Shown here: one piece after another, positions 8,586 to 17,959 of the stretch
Position numbering within the stretch: position 1 is the stretch's first letter
How the letters are laid out: each line of letters starts with the position of its first letter
NCBI GenBank assembly: GCA_965212245.1
Contig: OZ243107.1
Location: 2,480,001 to 2,544,000, forward strand
Source: CAKZNE01 sp040222435
GTDB lineage: Bacteria; Bacteroidota; Bacteroidia; Flavobacteriales; Schleiferiaceae
Direction of reading: 5' to 3'
DNA: 64,000 bases
Position numbers and translations under genes: made by a program
Notes under the pieces: generated by a model
What the model was told of the DNA's origin: nothing
Database searches by the model: none
The model's input: only the letters and a program-made list of their open reading frames with translations

Positions 8586-8593
8586 TACATTTG
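8586..8593 (+). promoter_or_regulatory. Putative -7 box (TACATTTG)
   Basis: TACATTTG fits the Bacteroidota -7 consensus TAnnTTTG and ends six bases before the ATG at 8600. No convincing TTTG -33 box is seen at the expected distance, so the call rests on the -7 element alone. If used, transcription would start at or next to the start codon, giving a leaderless or near-leaderless mRNA, as predicted for the ArsR gene at 6267. Confidence 0.45.
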
Positions 8594-8599
8594 TTCTTA

Positions 8600-9019
8600 A
8601 TGAACAAAATACTCTCCATAACATTAGCCCTTATGCTGCTACTAAGCAACATAGGTTATACTATGGCTACTCACTATTGTGGTGGGGAAGCTGTGGAGAG
8701 TAAGTTAATGTTAGTGAAGCACAATCTGGATTGTGGTATGCCTGACATGGAACAAGGGTGTGAAGAAGACATGCCTAATGGTCACCAATTTAGCCCCAAA
8801 CCCTGTTGCCAAAACGAATACCAGATCTTTCAGGTAGACGATACCTTTAAAACACAGGTATTAAAAGTTGAGCCCAATTGGGTATTTTTGGCCGCCTTTG
8901 TGCAGACTTTTTTAAACCCTGCGCTTTATACCCCCACCTCATTACCTCAATACAGGAATTACAGCCCTCCACTGCCGAAACAGGATATCCAAGCCCTTTT
9001 CCAGTCTTTCCTGATTTGA
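8600..9019 (+). CDS. HYC_CC_PP family secreted protein (copy 1)
   Basis: A 139-residue exported protein. The frame also has an upstream TTG (8591), but the ATG at 8600 gives a proper signal peptide (NKILSITLALMLLLSNIGYTMA). The mature part shows the family signature: THYCGGEAV, an acidic middle with several Cys, PCCQNEYQ.FQVDD, and a C-terminal Pro-Pro segment (NYSPPLPKQD). Function is not established; the pattern HYC ... CC ... PP suggests a periplasmic metal-thiol protein. Here it heads the Cus-type operon, 100 bases before cusA. A second copy (18495) precedes the multicopper oxidase, which links the family with copper handling. Confidence 0.8.
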   Translation: MNKILSITLALMLLLSNIGYTMATHYCGGEAVESKLMLVKHNLDCGMPDMEQGCEEDMPNGHQFSPKPCCQNEYQIFQVDDTFKTQVLKVEPNWVFLAAFVQTFLNPALYTPTSLPQYRNYSPPLPKQDIQALFQSFLI

Positions 9020-9119
9020 TTTAATACTATTTGATTTCCCTGTGTGCCAATCTCAGAACTGGCGCAGCTTGTCCTGACCCTTCGGACTCAAATCAGTACT
9101 TCATCAAATTATCGTTTAA

Positions 9120-12100
9120 ATGCTCAATAAAATCATAAAATATTTTTTGGAGAATAAGCTTGTCACCCTGCTTATTCTTATTGGTTTCATAGCCTGGGGC
9201 ATTGTGACCGCCCCTTTCGGTTGGCAGATAGGTGCGTTACCTTCTGATCCCGTTCCGGTAGATGCCATTCCAGATATAGGAGAAAACCAGCAGATCGTCT
9301 TTACCCAGTGGCAAGGCCGGTCTCCACAGGACATAGAAGACCAAATATCCTACCCCCTGACTACCTATTTACTGGGTATTCCAGGCGTGAAATCCATTCG
9401 TAGCTCCTCCATCTTCGGCTTCTCCAGTATCTTCATTATTTTCAGTGAAGACGTAGAGTTTTATTGGTCGCGTTCCAGAATACTCGAGAAACTGAGTTCC
9501 CTGCCTTCAGACCTCTTGCCGGAAGGCGTACAACCGGCACTTGGACCCGATGCCACGGCTTTGGGTCAGGTGTATTGGTATACCATTGAGGGGCGCGATA
9601 AAGAGGGAAAACCTACTGGAGGTTGGGACTTGCATGAGATTCGCACCGTACAGGACTTCTACGTGAAGTATGGACTGAATGCTACTGAAGGTGTGTCCGA
9701 AGTAGCCTCCATCGGTGGTTTTGTCCAAGAGTACCAGATAGATGTAAACCCCGATGCCCTCAAAGCCTACAACATTCCGCTGCATAAAGTAATGCAGGCC
9801 GTGCAGAAGTCTAATAAAGATGTAGGTGCCAAAACCATTGAGATCAACCAGGCGGAATACTTGGTACGTGGCCTGGGCTACATCAAAAAAGTAGAAGACA
9901 TTGAAAAGGCTGTAGTGGCCGTGCAAGACAACGTACCCATTCGCATTAAAGATATTGGAGTGGTTTCTCTGGGACCTTCCACCCGAAGGGGACTGCTGGA
10001 TAAAGATGGTGCAGAGGTAGTCGGAGGAGTTGTGGTGGCTCGCTATGGTGCCAACCCCCTCCTGGTTATCAACAACGTCAAGGATAAGATCAAAGAAATT
10101 GCCCCCGGACTGCCCAAGAAGATATTGGCAGATGGCCGGGAGAGCCAGTTGACCATTGTACCCTTTTACGACCGTTCCGAACTCATTTATGAAACATTAG
10201 GAACTTTAGAGGAAGCTTTGTCACTGGAGATCCTGATCTCCATCCTGGTCGTGATCGTAATGGTGTACAACCTCAGGGCATCCCTGCTCATTTCCAGCAT
10301 TCTGCCCATAGCCGTATTGATGGTCTTTATTGCCATGCGCTACTTTGGAGTTGATGCAAACATCGTGGCTTTATCGGGAATCGCCATTGCCATTGGTACG
10401 ATGGTAGACCTGGGCATCATCCTGTCCGAAAACATTATTAAGCACATAGATGAAGCCCCACCCGGGCAAAAGCTTATAGATACCATCTACAAAGGTTCTA
10501 CGGAAGTAGCCACCGCCATACTTACAGCCGTTTCTACCACCATCGTCAGTTTTATCCCGGTGTTTACCATGCAGGCAGCCGAGGGTAAGTTATTCGGGCC
10601 ATTGGCCTTTACCAAAACCTTTGCGCTGATTGCCGCATTGATCGTATCCTTAATCATTTTACCAACCCTTGCGCACTGGTTTTTTGGAACCCGCATCAAA
10701 AATAAGTCCATTGCAAAATGGGTGAATGTGGCCTTATTGGCGATTGGCCTGCTCGTGCTTATTCCCGGGTACTATTGGGCAGGTATTATTCTGGTGCTCT
10801 ACGGTCTGGCCGGTATCCTGAAAAACCGTTACCCTGAAGATCATACAGACTCCCGAAAATGGTATGTGAAAATTATTCAAAAGGCCGACCTCATTATTGT
10901 AGTGCTGGCTATTACCTGGCTCTTGGGCAAGTACTGGCTACCACTTGGGGCGGGCAACAGCTTATCGGTCAACGTACTTTTTGTTGCCTTATTGGTAGGA
11001 TTGATCTTAGGGTCGTTTACGCTATTGGAACATTTCTACAAACCCATTTTAAAATGGTGTCTGGATAATAAGGTCAAATTTCTGTTGATCCCCGGCTTCC
11101 TGATCCTTTTGGGCGCTACTACCTGGATTGGCTTTAACAGCATTTTTGGTTTCGTAGCCAAAGGATTGGATACCGTGGGCTGGAATGTACGCCCCACCAA
11201 AGTATGGTCAGGCCTGACGCATAGCTTTCCAGGTGTTGGTAAAGAATTTATGCCCTCGCTCAATGAAGGCAGCTTTTTGCTAATGCCCACCTCCATGCCT
11301 CATTCCGGAATGGAATACAACCGCAAAGTAGTAGGGCAACTGGACATGTTATTGACCAACGTTCCTGAAGTAGAGCTTACTGTGGGTAAACTCGGCAGGG
11401 TGGAATCAGCCCTTGATCCCGCGCCCATTTCTATGTATGAGAACATCATCAATTATAAGCCGGAATATATGCTCAATGAAAAAGGGCACCGGGTCAGGTT
11501 TAAGGTAGATAAGGACAATCGCTATATCCTTAGCAGCGGTGATAGCCTTAGCAACGAGGAAGCTATAGGGCGGGGTGTCACAGTAGAAGAACTCATACCT
11601 GATAATAATGGAAATTACTTCCGCAATTGGCGACCCTCCATTCAATCTCCTGATGACATATGGAAGGAAATTATCAGGGTTACCAAAATACCAGGCGTTA
11701 CCTCTGCACCCAAGCTACAGCCCATTGAAACCCGGCTGGTGATGCTCCAAACCGGAATGCGCGCCCCGATGGGTATCAAGGTGTATGGCCCCGACCTGAA
11801 AACCATCGAAAATTTTGGAATGCAACTGGAAGGGATATTAAAGGAGATACCTTCGGTAAAGGCCGAAGCCGTATTTGCTGACCGTATTGTAGGCAAGCCC
11901 TATCTGCATCTCAATATAGACCGGGACGAGATTTCGCGCTACGGCTTAAATGTAGAGGATGTGCAGCAGACGATAGAAACCGCTATCGGAGGCATGAAAA
12001 TAACCTCTACCGTAGAAGGCCGGGAACGTTTCCCTGTACGGGTACGCTATCCGCGTGAATTGCGGGACGACCCCGCTTCTCTGGGCAAGATCTTAATACC

Positions 12101-12944
12101 TACACCTACAGGGGCACAAATCCCCATCAGTCAGGTGGTCGATTTTGAATACATGCGTGGCCCTCAGGCCATTAAAAGTGAGGAAACCTTTTTAGTGGGT
12201 TATGTGCTGTTTGATAAAAGGGACGGATACTCGGAGGTTGGAGTAGTTAATGATGCTCAGGCTGCAATTCAGGATAAAATAGACAGCGGTGATTTAGCAG
12301 TTCCTGCCGGCATCAGCTATAAGTTTTCTGGCAGCTATGAAAATCAGGTTAGAGCGGAGAAAAGACTCTCCATCATCGTTCCGCTGGTTTTGGCGATTGT
12401 CTTTCTGATCCTGTATTTCCAGTTCAAATCGGTGACAACCTCCCTCATGGTGTTTACGGGGATCGCTATGGCCTTCAGTGGTGGCTTTATCATGCTTTGG
12501 TTCTATGGGCAGGGCTGGTTTGCTGATTTCTCTGTCTTCGGCACCAATATGCGGGACCTCTTCCAGATGCACACCATCAACCTCAGTGTAGCTGTTTGGG
12601 TAGGGTTTATCGCCCTTTTTGGCATTGCCACCGATGATGGAGTGCTGATCGCCACCTACCTGGATCAGAGCTTCGGGCGCAATCGACCGACCAATTTAAA
12701 AGAAGTACGAGAGGCAGTAGTAGAAGCAGGATTGCGCAGGATACGGCCAGCTTTGATGACCGTTTCCACTACCATGATCGCATTGTTGCCGGTATTAACA
12801 TCAACCGGACGTGGAGCGGATATCATGATACCGATGGCGATTCCATCCTTTGGCGGGATGGCCTTTGCGCTGGTGAGTATTTTCATTGTTCCCGTGCTCT
12901 ACAGTATGAGAGAGGAGCGAAAATTTAAAAAAACACAATCATGA
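9120..12944 (+). CDS. cusA: CusA-type Cu(I)/Ag(I) RND efflux pump, enlarged form
   Basis: A 1274-residue inner-membrane RND pump, longer than the ~1040 of E. coli CusA. N-terminal porter sequences (PDIGENQQIVFTQWQGRSPQDIED) and the central helix with GTMVDLGIILSENI (proton/metal relay Asp) are conserved. Candidate metal methionines lie in LLMPTSMPHSG and RLVMLQTGMRAPMG, where CusA has M573 and M623. The extra length is an insertion between the first membrane domain and the second porter half (about residues 530-700), containing several additional hydrophobic helices. The gene overlaps the channel gene by four bases (ATGA). Together with the following channel and adaptor it forms a tripartite copper/silver exporter. 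Confidence 0.95.
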   Translation: MLNKIIKYFLENKLVTLLILIGFIAWGIVTAPFGWQIGALPSDPVPVDAIPDIGENQQIVFTQWQGRSPQDIEDQISYPLTTYLLGIPGVKSIRSSSIFGFSSIFIIFSEDVEFYWSRSRILEKLSSLPSDLLPEGVQPALGPDATALGQVYWYTIEGRDKEGKPTGGWDLHEIRTVQDFYVKYGLNATEGVSEVASIGGFVQEYQIDVNPDALKAYNIPLHKVMQAVQKSNKDVGAKTIEINQAEYLVRGLGYIKKVEDIEKAVVAVQDNVPIRIKDIGVVSLGPSTRRGLLDKDGAEVVGGVVVARYGANPLLVINNVKDKIKEIAPGLPKKILADGRESQLTIVPFYDRSELIYETLGTLEEALSLEILISILVVIVMVYNLRASLLISSILPIAVLMVFIAMRYFGVDANIVALSGIAIAIGTMVDLGIILSENIIKHIDEAPPGQKLIDTIYKGSTEVATAILTAVSTTIVSFIPVFTMQAAEGKLFGPLAFTKTFALIAALIVSLIILPTLAHWFFGTRIKNKSIAKWVNVALLAIGLLVLIPGYYWAGIILVLYGLAGILKNRYPEDHTDSRKWYVKIIQKADLIIVVLAITWLLGKYWLPLGAGNSLSVNVLFVALLVGLILGSFTLLEHFYKPILKWCLDNKVKFLLIPGFLILLGATTWIGFNSIFGFVAKGLDTVGWNVRPTKVWSGLTHSFPGVGKEFMPSLNEGSFLLMPTSMPHSGMEYNRKVVGQLDMLLTNVPEVELTVGKLGRVESALDPAPISMYENIINYKPEYMLNEKGHRVRFKVDKDNRYILSSGDSLSNEEAIGRGVTVEELIPDNNGNYFRNWRPSIQSPDDIWKEIIRVTKIPGVTSAPKLQPIETRLVMLQTGMRAPMGIKVYGPDLKTIENFGMQLEGILKEIPSVKAEAVFADRIVGKPYLHLNIDRDEISRYGLNVEDVQQTIETAIGGMKITSTVEGRERFPVRVRYPRELRDDPASLGKILIPTPTGAQIPISQVVDFEYMRGPQAIKSEETFLVGYVLFDKRDGYSEVGVVNDAQAAIQDKIDSGDLAVPAGISYKFSGSYENQVRAEKRLSIIVPLVLAIVFLILYFQFKSVTTSLMVFTGIAMAFSGGFIMLWFYGQGWFADFSVFGTNMRDLFQMHTINLSVAVWVGFIALFGIATDDGVLIATYLDQSFGRNRPTNLKEVREAVVEAGLRRIRPALMTVSTTMIALLPVLTSTGRGADIMIPMAIPSFGGMAFALVSIFIVPVLYSMREERKFKKTQS

Positions 12945-14173
12945 AATCAGTTGTAAATATTATCATACTTGTGCTGCTCGGAAACACTGTGGGCTATGCC
13001 CAAACACTGGACGACTATTTCAAAATAGCAGCCGAGCACAACCCGGGCTTGCAAGCCAAATACAAGGACTTTGAAGCTGCATTGCAACGGGTGCCACAGG
13101 TGAGCAGTCTGCCCGATCCCACCTTTTCTTTTGGCTATTTTATATCTCCGGTAGAAACAAGGGTAGGCCCACAACAGGCTCGGTTTTCCCTTACCCAGAT
13201 GTTTCCGTGGTTCGGGACGCTAAAGGCGCAGGGCGATGCTGCAGCGTTAATGGCAGAGGCGAAATACCAATCTTTTGTGGATGCTCGGAATCGACTGTAT
13301 TACCAGATGGCGGCTGCCTACTATCCGCTATACGAACTGCGGGAGTGGAAACGGATTGAACAGGAGAACATTGACATCCTCCAATCCTTCAAGACCATTG
13401 CCAACGCAAAGTTTGAGAACAGCAATGGCACTATGGTGGATGTGCTGCGGGTGGATATCATGCTCAAAGATGCCCAGACCAGCTTGGGCATTCTTAACAA
13501 TAAGGAAAAGCCGCTGCTGACCGGGTTTAACAAACTGCTCAATCGGGACGAAGACAATCAGGTACTTATCATGGATTCACTGGGCATAGAAACTTTACCC
13601 GATCACTTCCGGAAAGATTCCCTGCTTACCAATCATCCCGCTTTAAACGCACTGGATTTAAGAATAAAGGCCAGTGAAGCCCGTGAGGAGGTAGCTTATA
13701 AGCAAGGTTTACCCCGGCTGGGCGTAGGGCTGGATTACGTGATGGTGGGGGAAAGAACCGATGCCGATGTGTCAGATAATGGCCGGAATGCCCTGATGCC
13801 TATGGTATCTGTCAGCATTCCGATTTTCAGAAGTAAGTACAGGGCTTCGGTAAAAGAAGCGCAACTGATGCAGGAAGGCTACACTTTGCAAAAGCAGGAG
13901 TATGCCAATAACCTGACTTCGGGCTACGAGATGGTTTGGTTCCAAATACAACAGCAATCCGATCTGATCGCTTTGTACGTGCAACAGACCCTGGAATCGG
14001 AACAGGCGCTTAACCTGCTGTTTTCGGCCTATGCCAACTCAGGGCAGGAATTTGAGGAAGTGCTACGGATGCAGCAGCAACTGCTGAAATATGAAAAAAT
14101 GAAAGCCACGGCACAGGTGCAGTACCACATAGTCCTGGCCCAGCTTAACTATCTAACGGCAAAAACATATTAA
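12941..14173 (+). CDS. TolC-family outer-membrane channel (CusC role)
   Basis: A 410-residue outer-membrane factor with a signal peptide ending in GYAQ. The mature protein shows the two-repeat TolC architecture with long helical segments and beta strands, e.g. LDDYFKIAAEHNPGLQAKYKDF near the start and a second repeat from about residue 225. It overlaps cusA by four bases and is followed one base later by the adaptor gene, so the three are one transcription unit. In contrast to the first pump of the window, this channel is a separate protein. Confidence 0.9.
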   Translation: MKSVVNIIILVLLGNTVGYAQTLDDYFKIAAEHNPGLQAKYKDFEAALQRVPQVSSLPDPTFSFGYFISPVETRVGPQQARFSLTQMFPWFGTLKAQGDAAALMAEAKYQSFVDARNRLYYQMAAAYYPLYELREWKRIEQENIDILQSFKTIANAKFENSNGTMVDVLRVDIMLKDAQTSLGILNNKEKPLLTGFNKLLNRDEDNQVLIMDSLGIETLPDHFRKDSLLTNHPALNALDLRIKASEAREEVAYKQGLPRLGVGLDYVMVGERTDADVSDNGRNALMPMVSVSIPIFRSKYRASVKEAQLMQEGYTLQKQEYANNLTSGYEMVWFQIQQQSDLIALYVQQTLESEQALNLLFSAYANSGQEFEEVLRMQQQLLKYEKMKATAQVQYHIVLAQLNYLTAKTY

Positions 14174-14174
14174 G

Positions 14175-15962
14175 ATGAAAATCAATAGAAAAACAATTAT
14201 CGTCATGCTACTCACACTGGTCACCGGTCTGTTGATGGGGTGGCTGATCTTTGGTGGCTCGTCTGGCCAAAAAATGGAAGAAGACCACCAACACACCAAT
14301 GAAATAGCAGGCGAAACTATATGGACATGTTCTATGCACCCGCAGATCAGGCAAAACGAGCCGGGAGATTGCCCAATTTGTGGCATGGACCTCATCCCTC
14401 TTGAAAATGATGATAACCAGGAACTTGACCCGATGGCCATATCTATGTCACCTACGGCCATGCAACTGGCCAGTGTCAGTACTGCTATAGTAGGCACTAC
14501 TGCCCCTGTGAAAAGTGTAAGGCTCAATGGCAAGATACAGGAAGATGAACGGCTGGTATTTTCTCAAACCAGTCATATTCCTGGCAGGATAGAGCAGTTA
14601 AAGGTCAATTTTACCGGGGAATACGTGCGCAAAGGTCAGGTGATCGCCTCCCTTTACTCTCCCGAACTCGTTACCGCCCAGGAAGAGCTTTTTGAAGCCC
14701 AAAAGATCAAGGCCACCCAACCCGCTCTCTATCAGTCCGCTCGGGAAAAACTTAAAAACTGGAAACTTTCCGAAGCACAAATAGAGGAGATACTGGAGGA
14801 GGGAGAAACCAAAGAACAATTTCCGATTGTAGCCGATGTATCTGGTTATGTCATCAGCAAAAATGTCAATCTGGGCGATTACATCCGTAAGGGAGAGGCC
14901 ATTTATGAAATTGCCGATTTGTCAAAAGTATGGGTATTGTTTGATGTGTATGAATCGGACCTGGCCTGGATAAAAAAAGGCGATAAAGTCAATTTTACTG
15001 TAGCCTCTCTGCCCGGTCAGGAATTTAACGGCACCATCAGCTTTTTAGACCCGGTTATTGATCCTAGAACCAGAGTAGCCAAAGCCCGGGTGGAAGCAAC
15101 CAATAAAGGCAATACACTTAAACCAGAAATGTTTGCCAGTGGTGTAGTGCAGGCAGCACTTGAAAATAAGGCGAATACCCTGATTGTACCCAAATCGGCT
15201 GTGATGTGGACAGGCGAACGCTCGGTAGTATATGTAAAAACACCTTCCGATAACGGCATGCACTTTATGATGCGGGAAGTGGTACTGGGGCCGGAGATGG
15301 GCGAAGGTTTCATTATAAAGCAAGGACTTGAACCGGGCGAAGAAATTGCCGTACACGGTACCTTTAGCATAGATGCAGCCGCTCAACTTGCTGGCAAGCC
15401 CAGTATGATGAATCCGGAAGGCGGGCCCGCCATGACCGGGCATAACCACGGGGGTAACGAAATGCCTTCCGCGGCAAGTCCTGTAAAGCCAAAAACAGTG
15501 CAATCATTTACCATCGATCAAAAAGCCGAAAAGTCCCTGCGGCCACTTTATACCACTTACCTCGATTTCAAAAACGCACTGGTAGCGGATCAACTGGTTG
15601 AAGCGAAACAGTATGGTGGCCAGTTGGCAACAGCTATTGAGAAAGTAGATATGGCCTTGTTTACCGGAGCGGCACACAATGCCTGGATGGAATACAGCCG
15701 CACACTGAAAAAAGCCCTGGAACATCTTCCGCATTTTAAAAGCATGGAAGAAATTCGGGGTGCTTTTCAACAGGTGTCTGAGGGAATGATCAATTTAACC
15801 CGATCCTTTACCCCATTTGACACACCTCTTTATATACAGCATTGTCCGATGGCCGATAGCAACAAAGGGGCGGATTGGCTGAGCATTAAAGCTGAAATCA
15901 AGAACCCCTATTTCGGGGAAGCAATGCTGACCTGTGGAGAAATAACCGACACTATTAAATGA
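14175..15962 (+). CDS. cusB: CusB-type adaptor with HMBD and DUF3347 domains
   Basis: A 595-residue periplasmic adaptor anchored by one N-terminal helix (LVTGLLMGWLIFGG). Residues 50-77 are a heavy-metal-binding domain (WTCSMHPQIRQNEPGDCPICG) with the Cys/Met/His pattern used to bind Cu/Ag. The HlyD/CusB core follows: lipoyl half with GEYVRKGQVIASLYSPEL, coiled coil, LGDYIRKGEAIYEIADLS and beta-barrel. From about residue 455 a DUF3347 domain is attached, ending in CPMADSNKGADWLSIKAEI and NPYFGEAMLTCGEI. This domain recurs as free proteins at 16143 and 32642. The stop overlaps a small ORF (ATGA). Confidence 0.92.
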   Translation: MKINRKTIIVMLLTLVTGLLMGWLIFGGSSGQKMEEDHQHTNEIAGETIWTCSMHPQIRQNEPGDCPICGMDLIPLENDDNQELDPMAISMSPTAMQLASVSTAIVGTTAPVKSVRLNGKIQEDERLVFSQTSHIPGRIEQLKVNFTGEYVRKGQVIASLYSPELVTAQEELFEAQKIKATQPALYQSAREKLKNWKLSEAQIEEILEEGETKEQFPIVADVSGYVISKNVNLGDYIRKGEAIYEIADLSKVWVLFDVYESDLAWIKKGDKVNFTVASLPGQEFNGTISFLDPVIDPRTRVAKARVEATNKGNTLKPEMFASGVVQAALENKANTLIVPKSAVMWTGERSVVYVKTPSDNGMHFMMREVVLGPEMGEGFIIKQGLEPGEEIAVHGTFSIDAAAQLAGKPSMMNPEGGPAMTGHNHGGNEMPSAASPVKPKTVQSFTIDQKAEKSLRPLYTTYLDFKNALVADQLVEAKQYGGQLATAIEKVDMALFTGAAHNAWMEYSRTLKKALEHLPHFKSMEEIRGAFQQVSEGMINLTRSFTPFDTPLYIQHCPMADSNKGADWLSIKAEIKNPYFGEAMLTCGEITDTIK

Positions 15963-16090
15963 AAGACTGTTGTAAAACAGGGGATGAAATGCCCCAGTCA
16001 AAATTTGGAATATGGGCGAAACGCATCACCTGGGGGCTTGTAAGTCTACTGGTTGTGGTAATCGCCCTGATGCAAATTTTTAATCTCTAA
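15959..16090 (+). CDS. Small Cys-containing single-helix membrane protein, 43 aa
   Basis: A 43-codon ORF whose ATG overlaps the cusB stop as ATGA, a sign of coupled translation. It begins MKDCCKTGDEMPQ and has one hydrophobic helix near the C-terminus (GLVSLLVVVIALMQIF). The CC pair on the N-terminal side suggests metal binding. I do not recognise a family. The exact overlap and the signal-like composition make it more than a chance ORF, but it could still be non-coding. Confidence 0.55.
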   Translation: MKDCCKTGDEMPQSKFGIWAKRITWGLVSLLVVVIALMQIFNL

Positions 16091-16142
16091 TCGAAATGTT
16101 TAATCCCGGCCTGACACTGAGCAGGCCACAAAATCAAGTAAA

Positions 16143-16658
16143 ATGAAAAAAACAACCCTAATCGTTTGCATGACCCTGATAAGTTGGGGAGCCTTTGCAC
16201 AACATGATCACAGCAATCATGATGACAAAAAGGAGATGGATCAGAAGGCTGAACCCACCTTCAAAGACAAGAATACAGGTATGGCCTACGGTCATTATAT
16301 TCATCTTAAAGAAGCACTGGTGGCCTCGAAGACGGATGAAGCCAAAAAAGCGGCCACAAAACTGGAAGCTTCTTTAGGCACGGTAAGCAAAGGAGAAAAG
16401 GCAAAGACAGAAGCAGCAAAAGTAAGTGCTGCCAGCACCCTGGATGCTCAACGTAAAGCTTTTACGGCACTGAGCAATGAAATGGCCACTCTGGTGAAAG
16501 GCAGTACACTTACTTCGGGAGAAGTGTACCTGGAGTATTGCCCCATGGCTAACAACAACACCGGAGCTTATTGGCTTTCCAACCAAAAGGAAATCAAGAA
16601 CCCTTACTTCGGTGATCGGATGTTGAAATGTGGAAGTGTAAAGGAGATCATCCATTAG
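16143..16658 (+). CDS. DUF3347-domain secreted protein
   Basis: A 171-residue periplasmic protein: signal peptide (LIVCMTLISWGAFAQ), short His/Asp/Lys-rich segment (HDHSNHDDKKEMDQ), then a helical DUF3347 domain (KEALVASKTDEAKKAATKLE) with the terminal motif EYCPMANNNTGAYWL ... NPYFGDRMLKCG. The two Cys, Met and His-rich start suggest copper binding. It is the stand-alone version of the domain fused to the CusB-type adaptor just upstream, and is probably co-transcribed with it. Role inferred as a periplasmic copper chaperone or buffer for the pump; not proven for the family. Confidence 0.82.
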   Translation: MKKTTLIVCMTLISWGAFAQHDHSNHDDKKEMDQKAEPTFKDKNTGMAYGHYIHLKEALVASKTDEAKKAATKLEASLGTVSKGEKAKTEAAKVSAASTLDAQRKAFTALSNEMATLVKGSTLTSGEVYLEYCPMANNNTGAYWLSNQKEIKNPYFGDRMLKCGSVKEIIH

Positions 16659-16661
16659 ATC

Positions 16662-17117
16662 ATGGAAGCGCTACTTCCCGACTGGGCACCCAATCTACAC
16701 CCACTGATCATTCACTTTCCCATTGTGCTGTGGGCCGTAGCGGTTTTGGCCGATCTGACCTCCCTGTTCTCCGGTAAAAGCTGGCTGAAACATATGGCAG
16801 TGGCACTTTATACTCTGGGGGCACTGTCCGCTTTGGCTGCCTATTTTAGTGGAGAACAGGCTATTGACGGAGTATCCGTTCCCATGCAGGGCGAGCTTAC
16901 TGCCAGTAAGCATTCTGACTGGGGTCATTACACCCTGTATTTCTTTGGGGGCTATACCCTCATCCGCCTTCTCTTTTTATGGAAAAAGTGGGATAAAAAC
17001 AAATGGGTGGCCATTGTACTATTTATACTGGGCACAAGTGGTTTGGGCATAGTAGCCAAAACAGCCGACCTGGGTGGGAAGCTGGTATACAAATATGGAG
17101 TAGGAATCAAAAAATAA
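16662..17117 (+). CDS. DUF2231 membrane protein
   Basis: A 151-residue inner-membrane protein with four predicted helices. The N-terminal LHPLIIHFPIVLW is the DUF2231 signature (HP...HFP), where the histidines may bind haem or metal. The gene begins four bases after the DUF3347 stop and belongs to the same operon. DUF2231 proteins often lie beside cytochrome or metal genes; no precise reaction is known. Assignment to the family is good, function open. Confidence 0.8.
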   Translation: MEALLPDWAPNLHPLIIHFPIVLWAVAVLADLTSLFSGKSWLKHMAVALYTLGALSALAAYFSGEQAIDGVSVPMQGELTASKHSDWGHYTLYFFGGYTLIRLLFLWKKWDKNKWVAIVLFILGTSGLGIVAKTADLGGKLVYKYGVGIKK

Positions 17118-17137
17118 ATCTTTAAATCAATAATATC

Positions 17138-17860
17138 ATGAAGAAGTTACAAGTAGTGTTTTACGCAATTGTTTTTATTGGGGGTACCATGGTTTTTACC
17201 GGCTGTTCACAAGGAAAACAAGAAGAAAATCACGATGAAATGATGGGTGGAGAGGATCTTCATATGGGTGGCGAAGACCATTCTGGAGATGACCATTCTA
17301 TGAGCATGGAAACCGGGGAGGATAAAACATGGACACCCAGCGGAAATGGTGCCGAACTTATCCGTTCAGACTTTCACTTTTTGGCGGGTGCTGCAACAAA
17401 CATAAAGCCTGAAGTTAAAAATGCAGAGGGAGCCATGGTGCTCGAATTAACCGCAGATGGCACACCAACGGCCTTTGTTTTTCATAATCAATACGATAAT
17501 GTAGGAATGATCGCCACCCTTAGAAGACTCGATTTTAAAGGGTCTGTTAAGATAATCCATCACGCCAAAGACCTGTCCAACTATGAGTTTGTAGCCATTG
17601 ATGGAGCCAATATGAAACTGGGAAGGGTAGTAAACGGCAGGGAAGAAGTATTTGATGAAAGTAACTTTGAGGCCGGTTCCGGCTGGATGCCGTTAAAGGT
17701 TACTGCCGCAGGGACTCATTTTAAAGGTTATATGGGCGACCAGACCATTACACATGGCCATGGTGATAAAATGGAAAAAGGCTTTGTAGGTATAATGCTG
17801 GAAGGCACCGGCAAGGTGCAACTTAAGTCTATTGAAACAGCCATTCTTGAAGATGAATAA
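17138..17860 (+). CDS. Met/His-rich lipoprotein, jelly-roll-like
   Basis: A 240-residue lipoprotein with lipobox FTGCSQ (Cys23). Residues 28-62 are rich in Met, His, Asp and Glu (HDEMMGGEDLHMGGEDHSG), as in periplasmic copper binders. The rest is a beta-rich domain of about 170 residues (VLELTADGTPTAFVFHNQYDN ... GAGWMPLKV-like strands, MGDQTITHGHGDKMEKGFVG) that resembles concanavalin/LamG-like folds, though I cannot name the family. It follows DUF2231 by 20 bases, in the copper operon. Likely periplasmic or surface copper binding; inference from composition and context. Confidence 0.65.
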   Translation: MKKLQVVFYAIVFIGGTMVFTGCSQGKQEENHDEMMGGEDLHMGGEDHSGDDHSMSMETGEDKTWTPSGNGAELIRSDFHFLAGAATNIKPEVKNAEGAMVLELTADGTPTAFVFHNQYDNVGMIATLRRLDFKGSVKIIHHAKDLSNYEFVAIDGANMKLGRVVNGREEVFDESNFEAGSGWMPLKVTAAGTHFKGYMGDQTITHGHGDKMEKGFVGIMLEGTGKVQLKSIETAILEDE

Positions 17861-17959
17861 CACTTCAGGCTTGACAAGCGCCTTGTTCCAGTATTAAAGA
17901 TAAGTACTAACCTGCTTTTAATACCCTACTTATATAAACCGATTTAAATTATTTAAAAG

